Shown here: one piece after another, positions 35,043 to 46,806 of the stretch
Layout: each line of letters starts with the position of its first letter
Position numbering within the stretch: the stretch's first letter is position 1
DNA from: Dysidea avara
Taxonomy: Eukaryota; Porifera; Demospongiae; Dictyoceratida; Dysideidae
NCBI RefSeq assembly: GCF_963678975.1
Contig: NC_089274.1
Span: 5,878,001-5,942,000, forward strand
DNA: 64,000 bases
Direction: 5' to 3'
Made by a program: the position numbers and the translations under genes
The notes under the pieces: generated by a model
Database searches by the model: none
What the model was told of the DNA's origin: nothing
What the model saw: only the letters and a program-made list of their open reading frames with translations

Positions 35043-37607
35043 TAGGCTTAGGCCTATTATGCTTTTCAAATTGCCTACTATGCTTTTGAGCAATGCTCCA
35101 AAATTTTCCCTATTATGCCCCAATTATGCTCCATTGTACCCAATTATGCTCCATAAGTCTTATTTAAACACACATGGGTAGCTAAAGGAAACAACTTTGT
35201 TCTAATGTTTGGTTTGCATAATAATTTATAATGTCAACGGTTATTATATTGAAGCATAAGTGATGTCTCTATGTAATCCTGTAGGCTGTTTTCTTGTTGG
35301 TCACTGAATGAAGCATTCAAAAGTGAGAAAACCCTTTCTGTAGCTGCAGAAGACGGTTGCAAAACAAGCACTTTGCGAGCAGCAGATGACCAATATGGCA
35401 GCGCACCAGCATTCAGTTTCCACCAGTCAAGCGGATTCAAATCTTCACTGACATCAGCAGTTTTTGCTATGTATTGTGGCATTTCACTTTTTAATGATGG
35501 TATGACATGTACAAGAAATGGAAATATTTGTAATGAATCCACCATTTTATCATCAGGTTTCATAGTATAAGCTTTATGGGGAGAAAACAAACGTGCTGCC
35601 TTGAAAGCTTGCAGTGGGATTTTCAAACTGGTACTTAGCTGTCTATTAAAGTATGCAATACCAGGCTGCATGCAGTTTTTGGCATGCTGTTTCAGTCTTT
35701 CCTTAACTGTGTGAGACCCTTTTGATACAGAGTTGATCACAGCCTCAGTGTTAGGAGCACGGGTTTCTATTCTTTTGATGGCGATTTGCAAAGCATCTAT
35801 TATTTCATAGCATGTAAAAACCAAGGGACCATCTCCTTCCAGCTTGTAAGTGGTTTTAACAAACTCCACACCATAGTCGATTACAGCTGCTAACTCAACT
35901 TGAAGCTTGTCCTTTTTGTCATCAGTGAAGAACGAGAGCAGCTTGGTTCTTGTAGCAGAAGGAAGATCTTCATTATTCTTAAGAAATGGCTCCACATCCC
36001 CAAAATGTACCATAACCTGATAGTAAACTTCCCACCGACTCCACCATCTTGTAGGACTGTAGGAAATCATTTGCTTTCCTGTTAGTTCCTTCCAAAGCAG
36101 TTTGGTTTTAGGGCTGTGTGAAAACATACTCACCCAAGCTATTCCAAACTCATGAAGTATTGGAGTATGAAAATTTTCTCCCACTCTGTCAATTGTGTGT
36201 GAAAAGCATCCTATATCAACTAGATTAGGATACAGCACCTTAACTGTTCTCATAGCAACACCGTTAGATGCTGCTCGATCTCTCATGGTTGCTAAGAGGT
36301 TATCAGTACCAATACTGTACTGTGTAGACAAAGTGTGTATAAGCTCTCGAGCAATTTCTTCTCCTTTGAGGCTCTTCGACAACAGCTGCACTTTGATAAG
36401 ACGCTGTTCAATGTTCCACTCACAAGTAACAAAACGCACTACCATAGCAAGAGCTTCACCCAATCGACTAGTGCCATCAAATATTACTGAAACATCTTGT
36501 TCAGAAATCTCACCTTGTATTCTACTTTTCTCTTGCTTCAAAACTACTGGGATCAAATCCGACATGTGGTGCCTGTCAGTAAGACGATATCCAGTTTCTT
36601 CAAGCAGTTTTCTGAAGTGCTGTAGTTTGCTCAACGGAACTGCAGCTCTGAGAAAAGATTCTACCACTTTAACACGGTGTACTTGTTGTTCCATTGGCAG
36701 TGTTTCCCCTCTAGGGTGTACTTCACTGTTATGTTGCTGTATTGCTTCAGCAATGGTTTTTTCTCTTTTATTCTTGGTGTTTAATGCATCCTTACCATTC
36801 TTATGTTTGACAGATCGAATATGATTCTTTACACTGCTCTTTTTCAGATTAACTTCCTCCCTGCAAGCATTGCAAAATAGTTTCCCACTAGATACACACA
36901 GGTGTTCGCCTTTGAATTCATCAATCCGCTGTTTTGGCTTAATGCTAGCTGCAGCTTTACGTTGGTTTGTACTCTTACAAGAACGTTTACCAGCTGGAGG
37001 ATTGTTTGTGGTAATCACTCGTTTCCTCGCCAAAGTAGATGGCTGTGGGCACTTCAGCACATCCAAGAGTGACTGGGCTCTCTTCTGTGTGGTACTTATA
37101 TCGCTTTCACTTGCGTTCTCAGTCTCTTCCCTCTGGTGTGTTTGTAGCAAAGTACAGCTGCTACTCGATGCCAATTCACCGCAAACGTCGCTACTGCTGT
37201 CATGTATCTCAACGTCACTTGATTCGCTGACATCAGAGTCAGAGGATAAATCTATTTCTCTAACTACATCCATTTAAGAGCAGTTAACAGTACTGAACTT
37301 CACAATTAGCACTCAAATTAGTACGAAAATTAGCACCGCGCTTAATTCCAGATAATTATTTTTGATGGAGCTTTAGTTACAACAGGGAAACAATGCAAGA
37401 CAACAAGCAGAGAGTCAGAGACATAGCGTTTTTGGACTTTACTAAACCCAAAGGTATGCTGTAACGTTTTCTAGTATAAACTGTTGAAAATTTTCCCTAT
37501 TATGCTCGCATTATGCTCAAAGCTGGCCCATTATGCCGGCATTATGCTCGATGCTTTGGCATGCCTATTATGCCTAAAATTATGCCGGCATAATCGGCGC
37601 ATGCCTA
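35043..37607. mobile_element. hAT element with an open transposase frame
   Basis: The left end is TAGGCTTAGGCCTATTATGC; the right end on the complement is TAGGCATGCGCCGATTATGC. Both subterminal regions are studded with TATTATGC words. The MITEs at 764-1196 and 45172-45608 share these ends. Unlike them, this copy has no matching 8-bp flanks (CGCTATTT against GTTTGGTG), so one flank was probably lost or rearranged after insertion. It is nested in the outer right arm of the 16.6-kb element. Confidence 0.85.
35234..37273 (-). CDS. hAT-family transposase
   Basis: Single uninterrupted frame of 679 residues. An acidic Ser/Asp N-terminus precedes a BED-like zinc finger at about 125-160 (CNACR...HIRSVKH). 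The catalytic region includes VIFDGTSRLGEA with a candidate first aspartate, and CFSHTIDRVG. Near the C-terminus PLDWWK...LPYWS and LQPSSAATERVFSLLN match the hAT dimerisation domain, whose glutamate in ERVFS is the third catalytic position. The length fits the hAT range. The protein should bind the element's subterminal repeats and cut and paste it with an 8-bp TSD. No stop or frameshift was seen, so activity is possible; it could also mobilise the two MITEs with matching ends. Confidence 0.9.
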   Translation of the reverse strand: MDVVREIDLSSDSDVSESSDVEIHDSSSDVCGELASSSSCTLLQTHQREETENASESDISTTQKRAQSLLDVLKCPQPSTLARKRVITTNNPPAGKRSCKSTNQRKAAASIKPKQRIDEFKGEHLCVSSGKLFCNACREEVNLKKSSVKNHIRSVKHKNGKDALNTKNKREKTIAEAIQQHNSEVHPRGETLPMEQQVHRVKVVESFLRAAVPLSKLQHFRKLLEETGYRLTDRHHMSDLIPVVLKQEKSRIQGEISEQDVSVIFDGTSRLGEALAMVVRFVTCEWNIEQRLIKVQLLSKSLKGEEIARELIHTLSTQYSIGTDNLLATMRDRAASNGVAMRTVKVLYPNLVDIGCFSHTIDRVGENFHTPILHEFGIAWVSMFSHSPKTKLLWKELTGKQMISYSPTRWWSRWEVYYQVMVHFGDVEPFLKNNEDLPSATRTKLLSFFTDDKKDKLQVELAAVIDYGVEFVKTTYKLEGDGPLVFTCYEIIDALQIAIKRIETRAPNTEAVINSVSKGSHTVKERLKQHAKNCMQPGIAYFNRQLSTSLKIPLQAFKAARLFSPHKAYTMKPDDKMVDSLQIFPFLVHVIPSLKSEMPQYIAKTADVSEDLNPLDWWKLNAGALPYWSSAARKVLVLQPSSAATERVFSLLNASFSDQQENSLQDYIETSLMLQYNNR

Positions 37608-37768
37608 GTTTGGTGATGCTGTAAGCGGATCTTGTTGAATGGATGTTGTGACGTAAACAGTGCACTTACGTAACACGTAAAACGTCATCCAATAAACATT
37701 CCAGAGCTCAAACTTTTTGTACACAGTTTCACCAGACCCTCTTTTTAGGGTCGGGCGCCGCGAGACTA

Positions 37769-38565
37769 TCCACACACACAAAATCAAACTTACGATTTTA
37801 CCAGAAATGGATTGCTGGTCTAATACACTATCATATTTCACACTGTGCTTCCTTCAGCACTGGCAAGTCTGGTTTCTGTAGCAGCTTTCTTCCGACCCTG
37901 TCAAAGCCACGAGTGTGAGATTGGCACCATTAAATGGCCATGGCTTTGTGATAATGGTGTGTAGTGAGCTGGGACTTCACAGAGAGCTCGCCAATAGTGT
38001 TTTCAGTCAATTTGGAGTAATTTGAGGGCCATGGAGAGCCCAAACTTGGCCTCTGGATTCCAATCGTCTTCTTGCTTCATTTTATATGCCTATATTAAGA
38101 CCACCGTCCACCCTCACCCTCCCACCCTATTACTGCCACCTGTGATATTATTTCCCGCTCGGAAAAAGCTGCTCAAAACAGGGCAAATTTTGGGTATCAG
38201 AAATGTATACACCCACTCAGTGATAGCTAGTGAACAGATGAACAATTGGTGCAAATTTAGTTTGCACAGCTGTAGGCACTGGGAAGTTATTACACAATGA
38301 TTCCTTAAAATCGCCATATCTCCTAACGAAGCTTTGTGCGTCGAAGCCTTGTTTTGTCAAATTCAGTCACAGATATAGATCAGCTACAACAATAGAACAA
38401 TATGAAGCCTTTACAACAAACCATAATACATTAGGAAACTATACAGCTACAACCACACATTAAAAACCACATAATATAACATACAACTACAACCACACAT
38501 TACTACGTCTCCCCTTCTGGGATAAATAAAACTAAAACATACAAAAATTAACAAACCAGTTCAAA
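37769..38565. other. Intergenic and presumed 3' end of the second gypsy element
   Basis: No gene. A purine-rich stretch on the minus strand at about 38508-38516 (AGAAGGGGAGACG) resembles a polypurine tract. The bases after it would be the 3' LTR, but a matching 5' LTR was not found. Confidence 0.4.
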
Positions 38566-41500
38566 TCAGTCTGCTAGAAATAAATCGATCTGGTGGTTTA
38601 GACACTCTGCCACTTCTAGTACGAGTGTGTGCTGAATCTTCTTGGTTGTTACTGTTGGTGGGTAAATCATTGTTAGTTGGAATGGTTTCAGCTCTGGGTG
38701 GTAACTCTGATGATGAGTTACTTGGAGTTGAAATGATATGTCTGCAATTTCATCGAAACTGTCCATTGGGGGTTTGAACTGTATAAGACCATGGACTAGA
38801 TTCTTCGACTACTGTTCCGCTAGACTCACGATCTGGCAACCACACTGTTTCACCTGGTAGTAGTGGTTCTAAGTTTCTTGCTCTGTGTCGACAATTGTAA
38901 TTGGCTTTCTGTTTATTTCTCATATCATCCTCCTTGCTTTGTAAAGTTCTCTTGTTTGGTAACTTTGGTTGGAGAGTTTGTGAGATAGTAGGTAAAGTAG
39001 TTCTGAGTTTTCGACCCATTAACAATTCAGCTGGACTATATCCATTTTGCAAAGGAGTTGAACAGTATGTTAGTAGTGCCAATAGTGGATCATCATTTTT
39101 AGACAGTAGAGTTTTGATAGTTCGCACTGCTCGTTCTGCTTCTCCATTGGTCTGTGGATAGTTGGGACTACTGGTGACTTGATCAAAACCATAATCCTTG
39201 GAAAAGTTGGAAAACTCTTGTGAAGAGAATTGTGGACCATTGTCTGACATTAAGCTCTCTGGAATACCATGACGAGCAAAGACAGTTTTAAGCTTGTGAA
39301 TAACACTTGCAGAGCTAGTACTTCTGAGGGAACACACTTCAATGTATCATGAATAGTAATCAACTACTAAAACATCTGTGGTTTTCTTCCACTCAAACAG
39401 ATCAGTGGCCACCTTTTGCCAGGGATATTCTGGAAATGGAGTTGGTTTCAATGGCTCTGTGTTTTGCTGCTTGTGCTTACAGCAAATCAGGCATTTGGAG
39501 ATCATGACTTCTATGTATTTGTTGATGCCAGGCCACCAAACAGATTGACGTGCTCTCTCACGGCACTTAGATATTCCCTGATGTCTGCAATGCAACTTCC
39601 CCAAAATTTCTGGCTGCAGTGATTGAGGAATAACAATTCGGTCACCTCTGAGTAGTAGGCCATTGCACACAGAAAGTTCAGCTGCTGTAAGGCTTAGCAC
39701 AACTTGCAATATGGCTGCGATGTGGCCAATTATCATGGCAGTATTTGATTAGTGTTTTCCATGTGTCATCTTCTTGCTGTCTAGCCATAATCTCTTTCAG
39801 TCTGTGTTCAGAAGCTGGTAACTGTTGCACAGTGAGATTGATATAAGCTTCTACTTCTTGTTAAAACTCTTCATCATCAGTAACTCTTGATGAAACTGGT
39901 GCCCTTGAGAGTGTATCTGCCACTATGAGGTCTTTGCCAGGTACATGTGATACAGTGAAGTTAAAACGCATCAGACAAAGACGAAAGCATTGAACACGAA
40001 CAGGAAGTTCATCTAAGCCTTTGGAGGTGAACAACGGCACAAGGGGTTTATGATCAGTCTGTATGTGAAAAGAAAGACCAATTAAGTAATCTCTAAGCCT
40101 TTCACATGCCCATGTCACTGCCAAAACCTTCTTTTCGATCTGGGCATAACGCTGTTCTGTTGGAGTCATAGATCTTGAAATGTAGGCAACTGGCCTCCAC
40201 TCGCCTGATGGTTGCTGTTGAGTCAACACCACCCCCAGGCCAAATGAGGACGCATCTGCACTTACACAGGTTTTCCTGCAAGGATCAAACAAGGTAAGTA
40301 CACAGTTTGAACTCACCAGACTTTGCAGCTGTTTGAATACCTCTTGTTGTGTACTCCCCCAAGTCCACTGATTTTTAGTACTCAGTAGATCACGAACAGG
40401 TTTAGTGTTCTCTACCAAATTTGGTGTGGACTTGCTTAGTTGGTTGATCATCCCTAGAAATCTACGTAACTCAGAAATGTTTTTAGATTCTTTCATCTGT
40501 TTTATGGCTTTGACTTTGCTAGGGTCAGCATGGATGCCTTGTGTATCAACCAACTGTCCCAGGAATCTGATTTCTTTGCAGGAAAACTCACATTTGGCTG
40601 GATTGAGTGTACTGCCTGCAGCAGCAACTTTTTGTAAAACAAGTCAAGTGTTTGTCATGTTCTTCCTGGGTTTTGCCATACACTAAAATGTCGTCAATAA
40701 GGCAAACAACACCTTCTAGGCCTTTTAAAATATGTGACATATGTCTCTGAAAGTGTTCAGGAGCAGAAGTAATCCGGCGATTGAAACAATATCTACCATA
40801 AGGACAGTGTTGGGCAAGTTACTTTGTAAAAGTAACTAGTTACATATTACATATTACTTGCAACAGAACTATTTAGTTACAGTTACATATTACCCATAAA
40901 ATAAAGTAACTAATAATATTACATATTATATTACTTTGTGTCCACAGCCTTAAGCTGTCACGTGTGAAACTACCACCTTATCACGTGACATGATTGCGTT
41001 GTTGGACAATGTGCAAATCTTGGTTATAAGTAAGAAGCTAGTGAATAAACTTCATTCAGTAGGCCTCGTTACTTCGTTGTGGTTAGGCGTTACTCAGAGG
41101 ATTACTAATGAGATTAGTAACTTCGTTACTTTTAGTAATAATATTACGTCATATTAGACTCGTTACAGTAATTATATTACTTAGGTAACGTGTTACGTTT
41201 GTAAGTAAAGTATCTTGCGTTATATTACCTGTTTTCATAGCGTATTTCGTTATATTACTTTGTTACCACAAAAGTAATAATATTACGTAACGCGTTACGC
41301 GTTACTCCCAACACTGCATAAGGAGTTATGAAAGTCATCAACAGTGCTGATTCTTTGGTCAGTTCAATTTTCCAGAAGCCTGAATTTGCATCCAGTTTTG
41401 AAAATATGGTAACTCCCCCCAACTGAGCTAGAGTTTGCTCAACAGATGGTAGTATGTGTCGCTCATGTCGCACACTCTGGTTTAGTTTGGTGAGGTCTAC

Positions 41501-43090
41501 ACAAATCCTGACTCTCCTATCAGGTTTGGGGACAACTACCATACCTGCACACCAGTCGGTTGGTTCTGAGACTCGAGAGATGATTCCCATCTTCTCCATT
41601 CGTTGTAGTTCAGTTTTGACTTTCTCCATGAGAGGTATAGCTACTCTATGAGGTACTGTGAGAGCAAACAGAGTAGCATCAGGTCTGAGATCAATGTGGT
41701 AAGCTCCTTTCATACAGCCTAAGCCTGTGAAAAGATGAGGAAATTTGGAAACAAAAACTGTTTTACTTGACAACACTTCATCAACACGAATTAGTAGCCC
41801 TAAGGACTCAATTGCAGGTCTTCCTAGAAGTGCTTTCTGTAGCTCTCTGACAACATAGATTTGCTCTTGTGTTTTGGATTGATCCTTCTGTAAAGTGGCT
41901 AGAAACTTGCCCAATACTTGTAGGGAGTGTTTGCTTGGGCCATGAGTATTCTGTCTGAGGAGCTCAAAGGTCCATCTCTAGACTTGTTGTAAACATGTTC
42001 TGGTACAACTGTAACATCTGCTCCAGTGTCAATTTTAATAGTTCTGTCTGACTACTGTTCAGACCAAGTACAACAGTTCATGGTTGGCTTCCTCCATGTA
42101 CAACAGAAACTTCTGAAGAAACTGTATCAAGGAAAGATAGTTCTCCAGTGCTTAAGGTAACATTGGAGTTATTGCCTGAAATGTCATCCACAGCCTTAGA
42201 TCGGCACACTGACTTAAAGTGTCCTTTCTTAGAGCAACGGTGACAGGTAGTATCTCTGGCTGAACATTGCTGTCGTGGATGCATTGGCAATTGTCCACAG
42301 TGAGAACAGTTGTAATTGTTCGGTGCCTTACTATGAAACTTGCTGAGAGGTTTCTGCACTGGTAGTTTGTCGCTATATCTGCCAAACTGTTTGTGGACTT
42401 TGTAGCCCCGCCCCTTCTTCGGGTGCCTACATTTTTGCAGAACATCAATGGCGTCATCAGAGGACTTAGCCACACCCCTTACTGTGGCTTGCTGCGATTT
42501 TACAGCTTCGCTCTGGCGAACAGCATTAACGGCTTTCTGTAAATTGAATTTGGGATCCATTTGTAGCTTCTCTGATAGACTCAGTAGTGTCTCTGATTCC
42601 CACAACAAAACCATTACGAATTAGTTTGTCGTGTAGTGTACCTAACCCACAGTGTTCTGCTAGTCCATACAAGGAAGTAATAAAAGAGTCTGCTGATTCT
42701 CCTTCTTCTTGTATGCGAGAGTTAAATTTAGCTCTCTCAAAAATAACATTTCGGCGAGCAATAAAATGATCCTGGAAACGAGTAACAACAGTGTCATACT
42801 TTTTCTGATCCTCGATCAGTCGACAAATTGAAGGATTGAAAAATGTCATCTGCTTTGGAGCCCATTGTATAGATCAATGTATTGATTTGACTTTCTTCTG
42901 ACTTCTCTGCAAGTCCTGAAGCATGTTTAAACCGCTCGAAACGTTTACTGATGCTGCATGTTACAAAATACAATGTAAAATCATAAGATGTGTGTAATGA
43001 GTTCAGTGATTGCAACATTTGCTGAGTGTGATGAGCTAGTTGCTGAATTAGGGTTAATGGTTCAGTGAACTGCTGAGTGAACTGGGTCAA
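38566..43090 (-). pseudogene. Second gypsy retrotransposon, decayed gag-pol
   Basis: Minus-strand blocks lie in retroelement order but in changing frames: gag (about 43090-42526), two zinc knuckles (CSHCGQLP and CHRCSKKGHFKSVC, near 42200-42310), protease (DTGAD near 42030), reverse transcriptase split by a MITE (41914-41317, then LIDDILVYG near 40690), RNase H (ADASSFGLG near 40250), integrase zinc finger (HCRHQG...CLICCKH, 39600-39480) and integrase core (VVDYYS, MSDNGPQFSS, NGEAERAV, 39370-39150). Stops and frame changes interrupt it at least at 42850, 42600, 40620, 39860 and 39340. No LTR pair was identified. It differs in sequence from the element at 554-4574. Confidence 0.85.
40805..41316. 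mobile_element. hAT-type MITE inside reverse transcriptase
   Basis: A perfect 8-bp TSD, CATAAGGA, lies at 40797-40804 and 41317-41324. The ends CAGTGTTGGGCAAGTTAC and, on the complement, CAGTGTTGGGAGTAACG match a widespread animal hAT MITE pattern. The inside is rich in AGTAAC/GTTACT words. It splits the reverse transcriptase frame of the second gypsy element. Confidence 0.9.
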
Positions 43091-43191
43091 TCACTGGCCG
43101 CTACAATTGAATCAGGAAGCCATTTAGAAATCTGAACTATCTTGAAACTTCAGTTGCTTCTAGCTGCAAGTTTGTGCATGTAATGAGAACA

Positions 43192-44110
43192 GGGCCGCCC
43201 AGAGAAATTAAGGGGCCCAGGGCAAAGAGTTAAAGTGGGGCCCCAGAGGCAAGGAGGTTTCCGTTCTGAATCACAACTTGACCCAAGCTGTAAGTTGAAG
43301 ACCCAAAAAAAAGGTTATTACCTGCTCACAATGACAATAGCTACCCCTCACCAACCATATCTCCTTAGGCCACTCCAAATAAATTCTCTGTTTCCCGTCC
43401 ACCGGCCGCATCTGATTACTGTCCAGCTCTAAAAACTCCATTATTCCGTATTCTTCCATTATTTTCTGGTTATTCTTGTATACTGACAGGCTTACTTGAA
43501 ACAGTGTCAGCTCACAAGTCAGCAGTGCTATCAAGTCAGCACAAACTCCACGTTTGTGTTATTTTTGCAACTAAAGAAGGAAGGTACAAGCTTAAACATG
43601 CTTTTATGTGGTTGTGCCAGGCAAATAATGGCTTGAAAAGCTGCCAATCTTATAATGAAATAATGGAAATGGACTGCCCGCCCGCATGCATATATGCCTG
43701 AGTCCAGGACGGGAAACAGAAAATTTATTTGGAGTGGCCTTATCTATAAGTTTGCTACACTGCTCCTCTGTAGAATACTATTACAGTGGCGTAGCTACCA
43801 TTGAGGCAACCAAGGCAGCTGCCTCGGTAAAAATGCTCAACAACAGCCTGAGTTTTGGCACCCCAGATTTTCCACTCAACTGAACACTACCAGACAGCAT
43901 TCTGTACTTCAGTAGCTGAAAAGTGGTCCAGCACCATGTAAGGCACCATGTCACCATAGGCTCCACTGCTCCAGCCCTGCTTAGTACTAGAGCCATAGAT
44001 TCTATTTGTGTGGCTTGAATTTGTAAAAGATCGAGATAATTATTCTAATAGAGCAGTCAGCGTAATATATTCTAATAGAGCATTCAATACAGATTATGGC
44101 CACTGTTCTC
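43192..44110. mobile_element. Probable composite of G/C-tipped repeat and Harbinger-like MITE
   Basis: It starts CAGGGCCGCCCAGAG, like the remnant at 5160. GTAATGAGAACAG on its left is inverted as CTGTTCTCATTAC on its right, near 44102-44114. It encloses the TTA-flanked MITE at 43368-43739 and two CTCTAATAGAGCAGTCA-type modules near 44045-44085. Borders are uncertain. Confidence 0.45.
43368..43739. mobile_element. PIF/Harbinger-like MITE
   Basis: TTA flanks both sides. The inverted ends GGCCACTCCAAATAAATT continue through CTGTTTCCCGTCC. Three-base TTA duplications are typical of the PIF/Harbinger group. Confidence 0.8.
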
Positions 44111-45171
44111 ATTACACTGCTTGTAATGCTTGATCATTTACATTTTATTTCAATTGTCTTTACATTACCTTTCAAAAGTTTCAATGAGTAAACTGCATGG
44201 CATTACATTGAGCTAATTGATCACGCATATTGTAGTTAATTAATTTTATGTTAGTGTAATTTAGATGAGTGTCCTCTGGTGGTATCAACAGCTTTGTATT
44301 GCCGATACCAATCTGTTCCAATACATTGGTATTGACTAGGGCTCTTAGTTTCAATTAATTTATAAATCAATTAGCCATCAATTATCAAAACAACTAGAAA
44401 ATAATTTCAGGGGAGGCAAAACAGGTCTTTCAAAATTATGGGCAGGAGGAAGGGGGGGAGGGGAGAATTTAAATGATGTTGGGGCACTTTTTCAACTGAC
44501 ATGTAGATCATAGCCTACGAGTACAATACAAATATAAATACACTCTAATTGCTTGTAAAATTGCATAGCCATTAGACATAGAGATGTACTGTCATAGCGT
44601 GTGAAGCAAACATGTATGGTGAGATGTATAACACAATGGGACTGAGGTATTGACTGGAAAAGTGCAGAAGAATGAAAACTGATCAAAATTTTTACCACCT
44701 TATCAACACCTCACATGCTACAGGGTGATATCACAACTTGTCTATTGGAAGTGTATCATATCTCTTGCAGCACGGGAAAAGAGTGGGTGTGCTAGAATAT
44801 TATGTGTGGCTACTGTGTATATCAGCAGAAAATCTGGTAGTGCTTATGCCTAGAGTTTCTATACAATTTTAATGTAGTAGGTACTGTACAATGGCTACTC
44901 TTTTACTATTGGTTTCTAAAGGTAGGTCCCCATGCTCCAAATAATGTACTATTATGTTTCATAATACATGACCTAAGCATGGAAGTGCAATATTTTTTAT
45001 TTGAGAATGATAACTACTGTACTTATAACAGGTCAAGTTAAATTTTTATGTGTAGGCCATCAAAACTGTTGAAAGACATCTCAAGATAGTTAAGGAGGAG
45101 TATGACTATTACATGAAACAATGCAAGGACAGCAGAACCAAAATACTACAACTTTGACATAGCCCAGCAAG
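43740..45171. other. Intergenic
   Basis: No supported gene. Near 44728-44765 a stretch (CTATTGGAAGTGTA) resembles the inner part of the RecQ/DUF6589 TIR, too short to assign. A G-rich tract lies near 44440-44470. Confidence 0.4.
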
Positions 45172-45608
45172 TAGGAACCCGCCGATTATGCTCATAATTT
45201 TACCTATTATGCTATGCTGCACTGCTCAAAAATTTACCTATTATGCTTAAATTTATGCTCAATGCTTACCTATTATGCTCAAATTATGCCCAATTATTTA
45301 TGCCTCAGTTACCATGCTCTGCTAATAATTTCCAGTTTATGGATAAATTATAGTGGCTGAAACACAAACTTACTTGTAAAATGCATATCACAGAAAAGAT
45401 CGATATACTCTAATAGAACAGTCAGCTATGTGATTGTTCTATTAGAGTTACTGACTGCTCTATTATAGTATATCGATCTTTCTGTGAGGGTTATAAGCAA
45501 GAATTCATACTGTTACAAAATATTCTACCTATTATGCTAGCATTATGCTCAATGCTTTCAGGCACCTATTATGCTCATAATTATGCCAGCATAATTGGCG
45601 GGTCCCTA
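45172..45608. mobile_element. hAT-type MITE, TATTATGC family
   Basis: A perfect 8-bp TSD, CCAGCAAG, lies at 45164-45171 and 45609-45616. The ends are TAGGAACCCGCCGATTATGC and, on the complement, TAGGGACCCGCCAATTATGC. Subterminal TATTATGCTC words match the hAT at 35043-37607. A 90-bp palindrome in the middle is built from inverted CTCTAATAGARCAGTCA modules (45395-45483). Confidence 0.92.
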
Positions 45609-45746
45609 CCAGCAAGTAAGGAAAACTTAATGCCATCATATCTATGCTGAATTCGGAAGACAAATTTGGACAGGCATGTTCCATTACAATGTTTTTCATT
45701 TTTAAGGTTTGTCTTATGTCTTATGCATGTAAATGGTGACATCACT

Positions 45747-45860
45747 TAGTCTCACATGGCCAGACCACTTTTCACCTTCACAGTGCATATCGATTGAGTT
45801 CCTACTCTGAAAAAAAGGTCTGGGGAAACTCAATGTAAAAAATAAGTGGCATCACTCAAA
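45747..45860 (+). mobile_element. Solitary TAGTCT-clan end
   Basis: TAGTCTCACATGGCCAGACC matches the RecQ/DUF6589 TIR for about 20 bases. The following GGTCTGGGGAAACTC...GTAAAAAATAAG resembles the 16.6-kb element's end. No partner end was found. Confidence 0.5.
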
Positions 45861-46599
45861 TTTGAGTGCCACCGATCAAATTGCTTCATGCCAAATAGAG
45901 GATAATATTGATGCCAACCAATATGAATAATTCTATGTGTTTGTCACTTGTTTACAATGAAATACATTGTTCCGGAGTTCTTAAATTGATTGTCCGAGAA
46001 CTAGAATATAGCCAGTGACTTCCATATGCCAACAAACCGCCGTGGTTCAGCGGCTGTACCAGAGTAGAATTTGCTTTCTGGCACAAGAGAAGTGTTAAGT
46101 TGAACAAGATGTTGAAGAACAAGATGCTGAAGAACAAGATGATAATAGGCATTAAGTTGAAGAACAAGATGCTTTACAGGCTTTTAAGTCTTTCACAGGC
46201 TCTTCACCTTCTTAGTATTCTTCACATATTTACAATCGATAATAAGTATATGTTGGTGTGAGGTCACTGATTACATTCCAGTGTGCATCTTACTGCATTG
46301 AGTTTTCCCACACCTTTAAAGTTGGCCACTAAGAGACTAGGTCTGCAAATACAGTGTACTACAAGGCACACTGAATACACTTACGAAGATAATGGCATGT
46401 GTGGAAATCTATACCACTGTTTGTATTGCGCCTTGCAGTACATGGTAGTGAAGCAACCCCAACCTGCATGGAACTGCACCCTAAACATTAAGCTACAAGA
46501 GCTGGCTTTGAAAACACTCAGAAGATGAATATTGAATGTTTGTGGGCTCAGTTGTGGGTGTTTGTGGGTTCAGCTATCATCTCCTAAATTAAGTGGCCT

Positions 46600-46630
46600 T
46601 TGTAGGGTCGGGATTGATCGACACGCTTGA

Positions 46631-46668
<38 letters not shown>

Positions 46669-46672
46669 GCAG
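46600..46672 (+). repeat. GT microsatellite
   Basis: About 14 GT units at about 46634-46663. Confidence 0.85.
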
Positions 46673-46806
46673 GTGACAAGCTATTTGCTGTTGTTGGGTT
46701 ATTATGCGTTGCCTAACAAAAATATATATATATCCCTTTACAATTCTGGGCTGGAGATGATAGCTAGGCAAGTCAGCATTTAATTAAAGAAAATAAAGCA
46801 CTCTGT

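Larger units (their letters stand above)
21195..37768. mobile_element. 16.6-kb fold-back element of the TAGTCT clan
   Basis: The outer 60 bases of each end (21195-21254 and 37709-37768) are inverted copies with 59 of 60 identical, starting TAGTCTCGCGG. Both outer flanks carry the 9-bp TSD TCCACACAC (21186-21194 and 37769-37777). Further inside, long inverted arms pair 21290-21521 with about 34670-34900, and 23595-24820 with about 28195-29193, around a unique core of about 3.4 kb. Nested insertions inflate it: three in the left arm (21522, 22180, 23531), one at 24535 and two large ones in the right arm (29203, 35043). Without them it would be roughly 6.5-7 kb. The core shows no transposase, so it is probably non-autonomous. 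Confidence 0.82.

Noticed and set aside
44728-44790. Degenerate RecQ/DUF6589 TIR
   Set aside because: Only about 14-18 bases match the inner TIR and the outer TAGTCT tip is missing.
46034-46090. tRNA-like word TGGTTCAGCGGC
   Set aside because: Resembles an A box, but no B box, anticodon arm or cloverleaf could be formed nearby.
46589-46771. Frame with a His-Thr run
   Set aside because: Produced by the GT microsatellite.
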